From assembly GCF_010548375.1 (NCBI RefSeq), contig NZ_JAAGLY010000018.1, forward strand, positions 1 through 64,000: a stretch of 64,000 bases of DNA, in the 5' to 3' direction. This DNA is from Streptomyces sp. SID13726 (GTDB lineage Bacteria; Actinomycetota; Actinomycetes; Streptomycetales; Streptomycetaceae). A program made the translations under genes and the position numbers. The notes beneath the pieces are model-generated. The model saw only the letters and a list, made by a program, of their open reading frames with translations. It did not search any database and was not told the origin of the DNA. Positions 52,258-61,787 of the stretch are shown here, in pieces. Positions within the stretch are counted from its first letter, which is position 1. Every line of letters begins with the position of its first letter.

Positions 52258-53286
52258 GTGACTGTGACCAGCCTGATCCGTGGTCTCGCGCTCCTCAATG
52301 TCGCGGAGCTGGTATCCAGTCTCGGCGGCAACCCCGACGCGCTCATGCGCGCGCACGGCGTCGACCCTGGAGCCGCAGGCGACTACGACACGTTTCTTCC
52401 GTACCCCTCGGTGGCCGCCGTGATCGGGGACGCGGCCCAGGAGCTCGACTGCCCCGATTTCGGGATGCGCCTGGCCCGCAGGCAGGGCATCCGGATGCTG
52501 GGCCCCGTCGCGGTCATCATCCGCAACGCGGAAACGGTGGAGGCTGCGATCGACGGGGTCTCCCGGTGCCTGCACCACCTCGCACCCCCCGACTCCACAG
52601 AGCTGATCCGTGAGCCGGACGCGGCAATTTTCACGTTCTCGACCAACCTTCGACGGCTCGCTCATCGCGACCAGATGGTCGAGAAGGGCCTCGGCATCGC
52701 GATGGACGCCTTCCGGTTGATGCTCGGGGAGAGCTTCGTTCCGCTCCGGGTCACACTGCAGCACCGCCGCATAGCGCCCATGGCGAGCTATCGCGAGATG
52801 TTCGGGTGTCCCGTCGAGTTCGAGCAGGAGATGAACTCCATCCACCTGCCTCCGCACTCGTTGCACCAGTCGATCCGCGGTCGGGACGCGGCCGCACTGG
52901 CCCTGGCCGAGAACTACCTCGCCGGCATACGGCCCGACCTGGCGGTCGCCGATCACGTGCGCGGCATGACCCAGCGGCTTCTGGTCGTCAACCATGCCGA
53001 CCTGGTCGCGATCGCGAGGGCGATGTCCCTGCACCCGCGGGTGCTCCAGCGCAGGCTGGCCGAGTCGGGCACGTCCTTCGAAGAGATCCTCGACGACGTG
53101 CGGCGCGACATGGCATGGGACCTCTCCGCCACCGGCATGCAGATCTCCCGGATCGCGACCATGCTCGGCTACTCCGAGACCAGCAGCTACACGCGAGCCT
53201 GTCGGCGGTGGTACGGCGAAACACCCAGACAACTGCGCGCACGCCGGCAGAGCACGCCAGAGTCCGCGCCTACCCGGCAGTCTTGA
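52258..53286 (+). CDS. AraC-family activator of the ketone/alcohol cluster
   Basis: This 342-aa protein starts at GTG 52258 (TTG at 52255 and GTG at 52264 are alternatives; no ribosome site is evident, so the transcript may be leaderless). The N-terminal arabinose-binding-like domain of the OruR/ArgR type spans 1-200. The C-terminal AraC HTH lies in LVAIARAMSLHPRVLQRRLA and ISRIATMLGYSETSSYTRACRRWYG. TTGACA lies 8-13 bp upstream of the TTG. It is divergent from the ADH/cupin/epoxide hydrolase genes, which it most likely activates. Confidence 0.9.
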   Translation: MTVTSLIRGLALLNVAELVSSLGGNPDALMRAHGVDPGAAGDYDTFLPYPSVAAVIGDAAQELDCPDFGMRLARRQGIRMLGPVAVIIRNAETVEAAIDGVSRCLHHLAPPDSTELIREPDAAIFTFSTNLRRLAHRDQMVEKGLGIAMDAFRLMLGESFVPLRVTLQHRRIAPMASYREMFGCPVEFEQEMNSIHLPPHSLHQSIRGRDAAALALAENYLAGIRPDLAVADHVRGMTQRLLVVNHADLVAIARAMSLHPRVLQRRLAESGTSFEEILDDVRRDMAWDLSATGMQISRIATMLGYSETSSYTRACRRWYGETPRQLRARRQSTPESAPTRQS

Positions 53287-53542
53287 ATCCTCGGTGCAGG
53301 AGGGCCGACTCCGCACTCGGGTCAATCGCCGTGACCCTGCTGAGCATCGACGGCAAAGGCGCGTTCAAGCAGGCCCTCCGGCCCTCCGGATCGGTGACGC
53401 CGTCACCTCCGCGCCCCATGACACCGGCCTCGACGTGATCGTGCCGGGCCCACCGATCGCCCTGCTGTGGATTGCGGAGACGATCAGTTCGAGCTGTGCC
53501 TCACCACATCGGGCGCCGCTGCCCCCTCCGTAGACTTCCATC

Positions 53543-54037
53543 ATGGAACGGAAGAGCTTTCAGGACATGAGCTGCCCGGTCGCGCTGGCGCTGGAACGGG
53601 TCGGCGAGTGGTGGAGCATCCTCATCCTGCGCGACGCGACCCATGGCATCACCCGGTTCGACGGGTTCCAGAAGAGCCTGGGCATCTCACCGAACTCTCT
53701 GACCCGCCGGCTCGGCGCGCTCGTCGAGGCCGGCCTGCTCGAGCGCCGCCGCTACAGCGAGCACCCTCCGCGGGACGAGTACGTCCTGACCGAGGCCGGC
53801 CAGGCATTCCGCCCGGTTCTCATCGCCCTGTACGCCTTCGGCATCGACCACTTCCCCCCGGCGGCGCCGAATGTGCGCGTGGTGGACAAGGTGTCAGGCA
53901 CGGACATCGATCCACTGCTGATCGACCGTACGACTGGCCACCCCGCGGACGAGGAGCACACCACGTTCCTGCCGGGACCGTCCGCGGACAACCGGCTCCG
54001 AGCCGTGCTGGAGCGGAGGAACCAGCAGGTCTCGTGA
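53543..54037 (+). CDS. HxlR-family regulator
   Basis: This 164-aa protein has MSCPVALALERVGEWWSILI at 9-28, with C11 in the redox position, a wing RDEYVLTEAGQAF and a recognition helix NSLTRRLGALVEAGLL. A C-terminal extension of about 50 residues (VRVVDKVSGTDIDPLLIDR) is typical for the longer HxlR proteins. An inverted repeat AGTCACT-N11-AGTGACT lies 29 bp after its stop, before a region without a gene, as if a target gene had been lost. Confidence 0.9.
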   Translation: MERKSFQDMSCPVALALERVGEWWSILILRDATHGITRFDGFQKSLGISPNSLTRRLGALVEAGLLERRRYSEHPPRDEYVLTEAGQAFRPVLIALYAFGIDHFPPAAPNVRVVDKVSGTDIDPLLIDRTTGHPADEEHTTFLPGPSADNRLRAVLERRNQQVS

Positions 54038-54065
54038 GCCCACGGTGACGACCATCACCACAACC

Positions 54066-54090
54066 AGTCACTTGCATGATGGTAGTGACT
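54066..54090. promoter_or_regulatory. Inverted repeat AGTCACT-N11-AGTGACT, orphan operator
   Basis: Two perfect 7-bp arms 11 bp apart follow the HxlR gene. Nothing recognisable is transcribed from here, since 54091-54843 is empty, so it may be the operator of a lost gene or of the epoxide-hydrolase-like gene further on. Confidence 0.5.
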
Positions 54091-54843
54091 CTCCTAGTGT
54101 GAGCCCCTCAGCCCGCAAACGAGCGTGAGCACGTGGGCGGCTGGCTCGGATCAGATGGCCGAGCACCGCTCCACCGGCCGCCGCCGAGGCGGGGGCAGTC
54201 ACACGACGAGGTGTGCCATGAGCGCTTCAGCAGGCGGCCGAGCCGTCCAACAACACCGCGCAGCGATCACGTCGAGCCGCCGAAGTGATCGATTACCGCT
54301 CGACCCGAGTGAACAGCTCACCCCCACCGAGCAGTTGTTTCCAGCGGGCACCGGAAGAGCCGTCACCACGGATGCCCGGGTCCAGCCCTGGTCGGCTCTC
54401 GGCGATCAGTACCACGCGCTGACTCGGAACCACTCGGGCAGCGTTTGTCTGCGCCCCTCCCGAGCTCGCCGAACAACGCGCCGATCCCGATCGAGCACGC
54501 GGTCGACCGTGAGACACCTCGCTCCCCCGCAGTGACCGACAAGACCGATACCGGTGCTGCTGCGGGGCCGGACCGCTGGGCGATCAGCTGATCGGCGGAC
54601 AACCGTTGGACACCTCCGGCGAGAACACCGTCTGGCTGTCGCTGTCCCTCACCCATACCTGACGGACGAGCCCGTCGGCACCCGCCCGGGACCACCGGTC
54701 GTGGAGTTACCCCGTGCTCTGCTGACGTTGCGGGTCCCCCGTGGACAGTCCTGTTCTTAAGCGAACCCCCTTGCATGGGGCTTCCGCGACACCAAGCCCG
54801 AACTACAGCACCCCCTGAGGGCCATCAGCCGACCGGAGAGACC
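54091..54843. other. Gene-free stretch before the hydrolase gene
   Basis: In about 750 bp open frames exist on both strands but none has a family resemblance or a credible start. Composition is not strongly coding-like. It may hold a decayed gene. Confidence 0.5.
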
Positions 54844-55572
54844 GTGCCTGCCGTACTCGTCCATGGCGTCCCGGACACCTACCACGTGTGGGACGACGTC
54901 CTTGACCACCTGACGCGAACCGATGTCCTCACACTCGCACTGCCCGGCTTCGGATGCCCGGTGCCTGAAGGCTTCTCCTCCACCAAGGAGGAGTACGTCG
55001 ACTGGATCACTGCCCGGCTGGAGGGACTCGGCAGCACGGTCGACCTCGTGGGCCATGACTGGGGCTGCGCCCTCACCGCCCGCGTCGCCTCGCTGCGTCC
55101 CGACCTGGTGAGGACCTGGGCCGACGGCGATGCCTCGGTCAGTGGTGCGGTCGAGTGGCACGACCTCGGGAAGATCTGGCAGACCCCCGAAGTCGGAGAG
55201 CAGTGGATGGCCGAGTTCGACGCGTCGGAGTTGAGCAAGCTGCTGCAGGCAAGCGGCGTGCCCGCCCATCGCGCCGGCCAGACCGCGAGCCGACTGGACG
55301 CCACGATGAAGGAGAGCATCCTTCGCCTCTACCGCTCTGCTGCCCACGTCGGGGCGGAGTGGGAGATCGGTCTGGCGAACCTCACGAGCCCCTCCCTCGT
55401 GTTCTGGGGCATCGCCGACCAGTTCGAGCCGGTGGAACGCGCCGACATTCTCGCAAAGAGCGTCAGGGCCACGAACGTTGTCCGGCTGGACAGCGGTCAC
55501 TGGGGACCGGTCCAACGCCCGCGAGAACTCGCCGACGCACTGACACAGCACTGGGAAAGCGTCCGGGCCTAG
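54844..55572 (+). CDS. Alpha/beta hydrolase of the epoxide hydrolase/haloalkane dehalogenase type
   Basis: This 242-aa protein starts at GTG 54844 behind GGAGA; the upstream in-frame ATG (54775) would add unrelated residues. HGVPDTYHVW (7-16) and nucleophile D72 in GHDWGC identify the family, with the acid near IADQFEP and H in SGHWGP. At 242 aa it is short because the cap domain is small. It begins the plus-strand run of ketone catabolic genes, 103 bp before the 3-hydroxyacyl-CoA dehydrogenase. Confidence 0.88.
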   Translation: MPAVLVHGVPDTYHVWDDVLDHLTRTDVLTLALPGFGCPVPEGFSSTKEEYVDWITARLEGLGSTVDLVGHDWGCALTARVASLRPDLVRTWADGDASVSGAVEWHDLGKIWQTPEVGEQWMAEFDASELSKLLQASGVPAHRAGQTASRLDATMKESILRLYRSAAHVGAEWEIGLANLTSPSLVFWGIADQFEPVERADILAKSVRATNVVRLDSGHWGPVQRPRELADALTQHWESVRA

Positions 55573-55675
55573 CCATCGCCTACGGAGCGAGAGTGCCCGC
55601 CACCCACATGACCGGCGCGAACTGTGCCGCCCTCCCGCCTCTGCGAACTCCTGCCGCCATAGGAAGAGAGAGCCA

Positions 55676-56635
55676 ATGTCCCGACTCGACAAAGTGACCG
55701 TCCTGGGCTCGGGTGTGCTCGGCGGACAGATCGCCTGGCACAGCGCGTTCAAGGGCAAGACCGTCACCGTGTACGACATCGCACCGGACGCCATTGAGCG
55801 CTGCCGGGCCGCGCACGACCAGTACGCCGGCGTCTACCTGTCGGACGTCGGCGCCGACGACGCGGACATCGCAGCCACGAGGCAGCGCCTGACCTACAGC
55901 ACCGACCTGGCCGGCGCGGTCGCACAGGCGAACCTGGTGATCGAGGCGGTGCCGGAGATCCCGGAGGTCAAGACGGCCGTCTACAAGGAGGTGGCCGAGT
56001 TCCTGCCCCCTGACACCCTCGTCGCGACGAACTCCTCGACCTTCCTCCCCAGGGACTTCGCCTCGGCGACCGGCCGTCCGGAGAAGTTCTGCGCTCTCCA
56101 CTTCTCCACCTCGCTCTGGGCGATGAACTTCACCGAGATCATGGCTCATCCCGGTACGACGCCGGAGACGCTCACCGAGGTGACGGAATTCGCCGTCGAG
56201 ATCGGCATGATCCCGATCCCCGTCCGCAAGGAACAGAACGGCTACGTCGTCAACACATGGCTGGTTCCCTTCCTCAACGCCGCGCAGACCCTCGTGACGA
56301 ACGGGATCGCCGCTCCCGAGGACGTGGACCGCACGTTCCTGTTCACCGGCGCCAGGTTCGGGCCGCTGGGAATGATGGACATGATCGGCATGAAGACGGT
56401 GCACGACGTCCTCTCCCACTGGGGCGGGGAGACCGGCGATGCGCAGATGAGCGCCAACGCCGACTACATCAAGAACAACTTCCTCGACCGCGGGCGGCTC
56501 GGACTGCAGACCGGCAAGGGCTACTACGACTATCCCGATCCGGCCTACCAGCGTCCCGGCTTCCTCGACGTCCCCCATATCTCGGTCGTTGCGGACCTCG
56601 TGTCCTCGATGTCGCCCATCGGAAGGAACATCTGA
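55676..56635 (+). CDS. 3-hydroxyacyl-CoA dehydrogenase
   Basis: This 319-aa protein starts at the ATG with GGAAGAGAG upstream. The NAD fold GSGVLGGQI (11-19), a hallmark NSSTFLP, H (ALHFSTSLWAMNFTE) and a C-terminal domain (NTWLVPFLNAAQTLVTNGIA, then RFGPLGMMDMIGM) are present. It oxidises 3-hydroxyacyl-CoA to 3-ketoacyl-CoA. It is 1 bp away from the BVMO gene and co-transcribed. It belongs to the short 3-HAD group without hydratase domain. Confidence 0.92.
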   Translation: MSRLDKVTVLGSGVLGGQIAWHSAFKGKTVTVYDIAPDAIERCRAAHDQYAGVYLSDVGADDADIAATRQRLTYSTDLAGAVAQANLVIEAVPEIPEVKTAVYKEVAEFLPPDTLVATNSSTFLPRDFASATGRPEKFCALHFSTSLWAMNFTEIMAHPGTTPETLTEVTEFAVEIGMIPIPVRKEQNGYVVNTWLVPFLNAAQTLVTNGIAAPEDVDRTFLFTGARFGPLGMMDMIGMKTVHDVLSHWGGETGDAQMSANADYIKNNFLDRGRLGLQTGKGYYDYPDPAYQRPGFLDVPHISVVADLVSSMSPIGRNI

Positions 56636-56636
56636 C

Positions 56637-58151
56637 ATGAGCAGAACCCCTGCGGCGAGCCCCGCACTCACGCACGTCGACGTGATGATCGTCGGCGCCG
56701 GTCTCACCGGCATCGACCTGGGCTACCACGTGAAGACCAAGCAGCCGGACAAGACCTTCGCGATCATCGACGGCCGCGACGCGATCGGCGGAACCTGGGA
56801 CCTGTTCCGCTACCCCGGCCTGCGGTCGGACGCCGACATGCAGGCCTTCGGCTTCGGATTCAAGCCGTGGACCAAGGACAACTCGATCGCCGACGCCCAC
56901 GAAATCCTCGACTACCTGAACGAGGCGATCGCGGAGAACGACCTCGCCCGGCACATCCACCTCGGGCACAAGGTGCTCGGCGCCGACTTCTCCTCCGCCG
57001 AGGCGCGTTGGACCGTCTCCGTCGAGCGCACGAGTGACGGCAAGCGGTTCGACGTCACCTGCGGCGTGCTGCTCTCCGCCGCCGGGTACTACGACTATGC
57101 CGGCGGGTACACCCCGCATTTCGAGGGGCGCGAGGACTTCCATGGTCCGATCGTCCACCCGCAGCAGTGGCCGGAGGACCTGGACTACACGGGCAAGAAG
57201 GTCGTCGTCATCGGCAGCGGAGCCACGGCTGTGACGCTGCTTCCCGCGATGGCCGACAAGGCCGGCCACGTCACGATGCTCCAGCGCTCACCGTCGTACG
57301 TGCTGCCCGCGCCGCGCCGCGACCCGATCGCCAACGCCTTGCTCCGGCTGCTGCCCGAGACCCTCGGGTGGCGGACCGCCCAGCGGTTCAGCATCAACCG
57401 CCAGAAGCTCATCTACGGCTTCAGCCGACGCTTCCCGACGCTGACGCGCCGTCTGATCCGGAAGGTCAACGCGGGCGCCCTTCCCGAGGGCTACGCGGTC
57501 GACACCCACTTCAACCCGAAGTACCAGCCGTGGGACCAACGGTTGTGTGTGGTCCCCGACTCGGACATGTTCAAGGCCATCTCCAGCGGTGCGGCGTCGG
57601 TGGTCACCGATCGCATCGTGCGGTTCACCGAGCGGGGCATCCTGCTCGAGTCGGGCAGCGAGCTCGAGGCCGACGTCATCGTCACCGCCACCGGACTGAA
57701 GATGCTCCCGTTCGGCGGGATCGCCCTGCAGGTCGACGGGCGACCGGTGGACCTCACCGACCGCCTCATGTACAAGTCGATGATGGTCAGCGGCGTACCC
57801 AACTTCGCTTTCGTCATCGGCTACACCAACAACGCGTGGACGCTGAAGGTCGACCTGGTCGCCGATCACGTGTGCCGGCTGCTCGCCCACATGGACCGGC
57901 ACGGCTACGCCACCGTCACACCGGTCACCGACGACCCGTCGCTCATCCGGCGGCCGTTCCTCGACATGGACACGGGATACGTCAACCGGGGAGCGCACCT
58001 GTTCCCGAAGCAGGGCTCGCACGGGCCCTGGACGGTGGACCAGAGCTACACCAAGGACCGGGCCAGGCTGCGCACCGTCGAGGACGCCGCTCTGAAGTTC
58101 ACCGCCGCCGTGGTGAACACGACGGCACCCCCCAGAAAAGCGGCGGCATGA
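56637..58151 (+). CDS. Flavin monooxygenase of the Baeyer-Villiger type
   Basis: This 504-aa protein starts at the ATG behind GGAAGGAA. FAD loop GAGLTG (20-25), the exact BVMO fingerprint FxGxxxHxxxWP (F168 to P179) and the second Rossmann motif IGSGATAVTLLP identify a class B flavoprotein. BVMOs insert oxygen next to a ketone to give an ester or lactone. The esterase-like hydrolase (4-bp ATGA overlap) follows directly, the expected next step. NADPH is the probable cofactor. Confidence 0.93.
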   Translation: MSRTPAASPALTHVDVMIVGAGLTGIDLGYHVKTKQPDKTFAIIDGRDAIGGTWDLFRYPGLRSDADMQAFGFGFKPWTKDNSIADAHEILDYLNEAIAENDLARHIHLGHKVLGADFSSAEARWTVSVERTSDGKRFDVTCGVLLSAAGYYDYAGGYTPHFEGREDFHGPIVHPQQWPEDLDYTGKKVVVIGSGATAVTLLPAMADKAGHVTMLQRSPSYVLPAPRRDPIANALLRLLPETLGWRTAQRFSINRQKLIYGFSRRFPTLTRRLIRKVNAGALPEGYAVDTHFNPKYQPWDQRLCVVPDSDMFKAISSGAASVVTDRIVRFTERGILLESGSELEADVIVTATGLKMLPFGGIALQVDGRPVDLTDRLMYKSMMVSGVPNFAFVIGYTNNAWTLKVDLVADHVCRLLAHMDRHGYATVTPVTDDPSLIRRPFLDMDTGYVNRGAHLFPKQGSHGPWTVDQSYTKDRARLRTVEDAALKFTAAVVNTTAPPRKAAA

Positions 58152-59035
58152 GCACTCCCGCCTTCGTCTCCGTCAACGGCCGGCTCACGCGCGTCCGCGT
58201 CGAGGGCGACCCCGCCGACCCACCCGTGCTCCTGTTGCACGGCATCGGCCGCAGTCTCGAGGACTGGGCACCGCAGTACCCTCTCCTGTCCCGCGCCCAC
58301 CGGGTGATCGCCCTCGACCTTCCCGGCTTCGGGTTCTCCGCCCGCGCCGTCGAGCCCACCACGCTGGAGGTGCTCGCCCGCGGAGTGATCGAGACTCTGG
58401 ATGTGCTGGGCGAGCGGCGGCCGCTGTACGCGGTCGGCAACTCCCTCGGTGGCGCGATCGCCCAGCAGTTGCTCGTCCTCGCTCCGGAACGAGTGGCCGG
58501 GCTGGTGCTGGTCAACAGCGCCGGGTTCGGCCCCGAGGTCGCGCTGCCGCTGCGGCTGCTCGCCGTCCCCGCCCTCGGCCGCCTCGCCACCCGACGCACC
58601 ACCCGCGCCGGTGCACGGATGGCCGAGCGCCTGCTCGTCGTCGACCCGGCACTAGCCACCAAGGAACGGATCGACCACGCCTTGGCCATCGCCCGCCGAC
58701 CCGATCCGGGCGCCGTGATGCTCGAGACCCTGCGAGCACTCGCCACCGCGCGCGGCACCAAGCCCGGCTGGCAGGCGGAGCTGTCCGCCGCCGTGGTGAA
58801 GCACCCCCGCCCCACTCTGGTCATCTGGGGCGACCGCGACCGGGTCCTGCCTGTCCATCATCTGGAGGCCGCACGCCGACTCCTCCCCCACGCCGAATCC
58901 CAGCTCTTCACCGGGATCGGTCACATGCCGCAGATCGAGTGCCCCGACGAGTTCGCCTCCCGTGTCCTGACGTTTCTCGCCGATTCGGAACGTGTCGTCA
59001 GCACCTCGCCCCAGAGCTCGGCGACCACGCCCTGA
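58148..59035 (+). CDS. Alpha/beta hydrolase (probable ester/lactone hydrolase)
   Basis: This 295-aa protein starts at the ATG overlapping the BVMO stop. HGIGRSLEDW oxyanion region, nucleophile S99 in GNSLGG, acid D in IWGDRDRVLP and H in GIGHMPQIE are placed as in carboxylesterases and lactonases. Coupled translation with the BVMO suggests it cleaves the ester or lactone formed by the BVMO. It is followed 37 bp later by an acyl-CoA ligase that could activate the acid released. Confidence 0.9.
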   Translation: MSTPAFVSVNGRLTRVRVEGDPADPPVLLLHGIGRSLEDWAPQYPLLSRAHRVIALDLPGFGFSARAVEPTTLEVLARGVIETLDVLGERRPLYAVGNSLGGAIAQQLLVLAPERVAGLVLVNSAGFGPEVALPLRLLAVPALGRLATRRTTRAGARMAERLLVVDPALATKERIDHALAIARRPDPGAVMLETLRALATARGTKPGWQAELSAAVVKHPRPTLVIWGDRDRVLPVHHLEAARRLLPHAESQLFTGIGHMPQIECPDEFASRVLTFLADSERVVSTSPQSSATTP

Positions 59036-59072
59036 TCGCTCCGATCACCACACGAGAAATGGAGGACCTTTC

Positions 59073-60686
59073 ATGGTTTTCGCCAGCCCGTTCCCGGACG
59101 TGCACATTCCCCAGGTGAATGTGTTCGACCTCCTGTTCAGAGACTTCAGCCAGACGGATCTGGACCGGGTCGCGCTCCTCGATACCGCCGACGGCACCCG
59201 GACCACCTACCGGGAGCTGATCGGACGGATCAACGTGACGGCCGGCGCGCTGGCCGCTCGCGGTATCGGCGCCGGGGGCGTGGTGGGCCTCCTGGCACCG
59301 AACTCGTCCCTGTTCGCCGTGGCCTTTCACGGCATTCTGCGGGCCGGCGCCACCGCGACCACCATCAACGCGTTGTTCACCGCGCAGGACATCGCCAAGC
59401 AGCTCACCGACGCGAACGCGAAGATGCTGATCACCGTCAAGGCGCTGCTGCCGCAGGCGCAGGAGGCGGCGCAGACCGTAGGGATAGCGCAGGAGAACCT
59501 CATCGTCCTGGACGGCGACGGGCAGGCCGCGACCGGCCACGCGAACGCCGACGACCTGTTCGCCCTGAACGCCCCGGCACCCGAGGTCGACTTCGATCCC
59601 GCCACGCACCTGGCGGTACTGCCCTACAGTTCCGGAACCACCGGCAACCCCAAGGGCGTCATGCTCACCCACCAAAACCTGGTGGCCAACATGGCGCAGA
59701 TCCGCCCGCTGTTCGCGATGAGCCCCGAGGACAAGATCCTCGCGGTGCTGCCGTTCTTCCACATCTACGGCATGACCGTGCTGCTCAACGCCGCCTTGCA
59801 GGCGCGAGCCACACTGGTCATCATGCCCCGATTCGATCTGACCGCGTTCCTGGACACCATTCAGGGACACCGGATCACCTACGGCTTCATCGCCCCGCCG
59901 GTCGCGCTGGCGCTGGCCAAGCATCCTCTGGTCGACCAGTACGACCTGTCGTCACTGCGCGTCATCCTGTCCGGCGCCGCACCGCTGGACGCCGAACTCG
60001 GGGCCGCCGTGGCCGAGCGGTTGGACGTGCGGGTGACCCAGGGCTTCGGCATGAGTGAGCTGAGCCCGGTCAGCCACTGCATGCCCGTGGACGGCGGCCA
60101 GGAACAGTTCGGTGAGGCCGCGCCGCTCAACTCCTGTGGATGGCCCGTCCCCAACACGATCAACAAGATCGTCGACCCCTCGACCGGAAACGAAGTCCCC
60201 TACCCCACAGAAGGGCTGAGCGAGCCCGGCGAGTTGTGGGTCAAGGGACCGAACGTCATGACCGGCTATCTGGGCAACCAGGAAGCGACCATTGCCACCA
60301 TCGACGCCGAGGGGTTCCTGCACACGGGCGACCTCGCTCAAGTCGACGCCGCCGGCCGGGTGTTCATCGTCGACCGGCTCAAGGAACTGATCAAGTACAA
60401 GGGCTACCAGGTCCCGCCCGCCGAACTCGAAGCCCTGCTGCTGACCCACCCGGCCATCACCGACACCGCGGTCATCGGGGTCACCGACGACGACGGCGAG
60501 GAAATCCCCAAGGCCTTCGTCGTCCGCCGGCCCGGCACCGATCTCACCGCGGACGAGGTCATCGAGTTCGTCGCGCGCCGGGTCGCCCCGTACAAGAAGG
60601 TCCGACGGGTCGAGTTCATCGACGTCATCCCCAAGTCCGCGTCGGGCAAGATCCTCCGCAAGGACCTGCGCTCCCCGACCGGGTGA
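59073..60686 (+). CDS. AMP-forming acyl-CoA ligase (4-coumarate:CoA ligase type)
   Basis: This 537-aa protein starts at the ATG behind GGAGGAC. The P-loop SSGTTGNPKGV lies near 188-198; FHIYGM, GFGMSE, the hinge LHTGDLAQVDAAGRVFIVDR, KELIKYKGYQVPPAE and the catalytic K in KSASGKILR are seen. It activates an aryl or acyl acid as CoA thioester. Last gene of the BVMO run. A terminator overlaps its 3' end. Confidence 0.92.
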   Translation: MVFASPFPDVHIPQVNVFDLLFRDFSQTDLDRVALLDTADGTRTTYRELIGRINVTAGALAARGIGAGGVVGLLAPNSSLFAVAFHGILRAGATATTINALFTAQDIAKQLTDANAKMLITVKALLPQAQEAAQTVGIAQENLIVLDGDGQAATGHANADDLFALNAPAPEVDFDPATHLAVLPYSSGTTGNPKGVMLTHQNLVANMAQIRPLFAMSPEDKILAVLPFFHIYGMTVLLNAALQARATLVIMPRFDLTAFLDTIQGHRITYGFIAPPVALALAKHPLVDQYDLSSLRVILSGAAPLDAELGAAVAERLDVRVTQGFGMSELSPVSHCMPVDGGQEQFGEAAPLNSCGWPVPNTINKIVDPSTGNEVPYPTEGLSEPGELWVKGPNVMTGYLGNQEATIATIDAEGFLHTGDLAQVDAAGRVFIVDRLKELIKYKGYQVPPAELEALLLTHPAITDTAVIGVTDDDGEEIPKAFVVRRPGTDLTADEVIEFVARRVAPYKKVRRVEFIDVIPKSASGKILRKDLRSPTG

Positions 60687-60699
60687 CACACGGTCGGGG
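60673..60699 (+). terminator. Terminator overlapping the ligase stop codon
   Basis: CCCCGACC (60673-60680) pairs with GGTCGGGG (60692-60699). The stop codon at 60684-60686 lies in the 11-base loop, so the coding end is part of the terminator hairpin. Confidence 0.75.
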
Positions 60700-60815
60700 A
60701 CCAGAGGGGACGGGGCTCACTGCGCGGCTCTGTGGCGGGCCGCCCCGAAGTGTCGTCCCCCGAGCGCGGCGACAGGCCGGGAAGTGCCTTGCCGGTGCTC
60801 TGCTCAAACCGCAGA

Positions 60816-61712
60816 TCAGGCGTTGCCGCCCCGGGGCAGAAGCGCCTCGCCGAGCAGGCGCCAGTACGGCATCGCGGACTCGCCCGGCTCGATCCCGATC
60901 ACCTGCACCGCGACGTGATCGGCGCCGGCCTCGACATGAGCTCGGAGCTTCTCGACGATGGTGTCCAGGTCGCCCCAGAACACAAGGTCGTCGACGATGC
61001 GGTCGGCGCCACCGGCGATCTCCTCCTCCGAGTAGCCCAGCCGGAGGAACTTCGCGACGTTGTAGGGGGTGTTCAGATAGATGTGCAGATGTTGCCGGGC
61101 GATCGCGCGGGCCTTGTCGGGGTCGGACTCGAACAGCACCGCGTGCTCGACGGCCAGGAAGGCGTCCGGTCCGAGGATCTCCCGCGCCTGTGCGGTGTGC
61201 GCCACGTTGACGTGATAGGTCTGCGCGCCGGCGGTGCGTTCGCCGGCCAGTTCGAGCATTTTGGGCCCGTACGCGGCCATGATGCGGCGCATCGGAGTCT
61301 TCGGCAGGGGGTTGGGCGTCCGGGTCTGGAGTGCGTCCATCTCGTCGAGGTACGCGGTCATAGCCGCCAGCGGCTTGGTCCCCGGCCCCTGTCCGCCGCC
61401 GAATCCCAGACCGAGCACATGCCGGTCGGGGTAGGCGTCGGCCAGCAGGAGGCCGGCGCCGTACGCCCATTGGGCTCCGCGTGACCAGATCTGCGCAATG
61501 CCGTTGACGACACGCAGCTGATCGGTGCAGGAGAGCAGATAGCCCGCGTGCGTGAACGCGTCGCGCCCGAGCAGCTCGGGAATCCACAGCGCCCGCCAGC
61601 CCTGCTCCTCGAGTTCCTGGACCGACTCGCGTATCCGCGCCGCCGGCTGGACCTCGAAGTCGAAGGTGTAGACCCCGAACTTCCCGAGATCCAGACCGTC
61701 AATGCTGCCCAT
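60816..61712 (-). CDS. LLM-class (F420-type) oxidoreductase
   Basis: This 298-aa protein starts at the ATG at 61712, GAGGAG 6 bases upstream; the ATG at 61718 is too close to it. WRALWIPELLG, LRVVNGIAQIW, HVLGLGFGGGQGPG and a C-terminal ADHVAVQVIG are typical for the TIGR-type LLM family F420 oxidoreductases of actinomycetes. It is divergent from a TetR gene with a dyad operator between them. Confidence 0.88.
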   Translation of the reverse strand: MGSIDGLDLGKFGVYTFDFEVQPAARIRESVQELEEQGWRALWIPELLGRDAFTHAGYLLSCTDQLRVVNGIAQIWSRGAQWAYGAGLLLADAYPDRHVLGLGFGGGQGPGTKPLAAMTAYLDEMDALQTRTPNPLPKTPMRRIMAAYGPKMLELAGERTAGAQTYHVNVAHTAQAREILGPDAFLAVEHAVLFESDPDKARAIARQHLHIYLNTPYNVAKFLRLGYSEEEIAGGADRIVDDLVFWGDLDTIVEKLRAHVEAGADHVAVQVIGIEPGESAMPYWRLLGEALLPRGGNA

Positions 61713-61760
61713 AAACATCTCCTCGTGTACGCGGTCGAGCACATCGTCCGCTTGCAGTAG

Positions 61761-61774
61761 ACAGACCTGTCTGT
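61761..61774. promoter_or_regulatory. TetR operator ACAGAC-CT-GTCTGT
   Basis: A perfect dyad lies between the LLM and TetR genes, 14 bp before the TetR start. A second copy lies at 62427-62440 before the NADP oxidoreductase gene. Confidence 0.7.
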
Positions 61775-61787
61775 TAACTTACATCCC

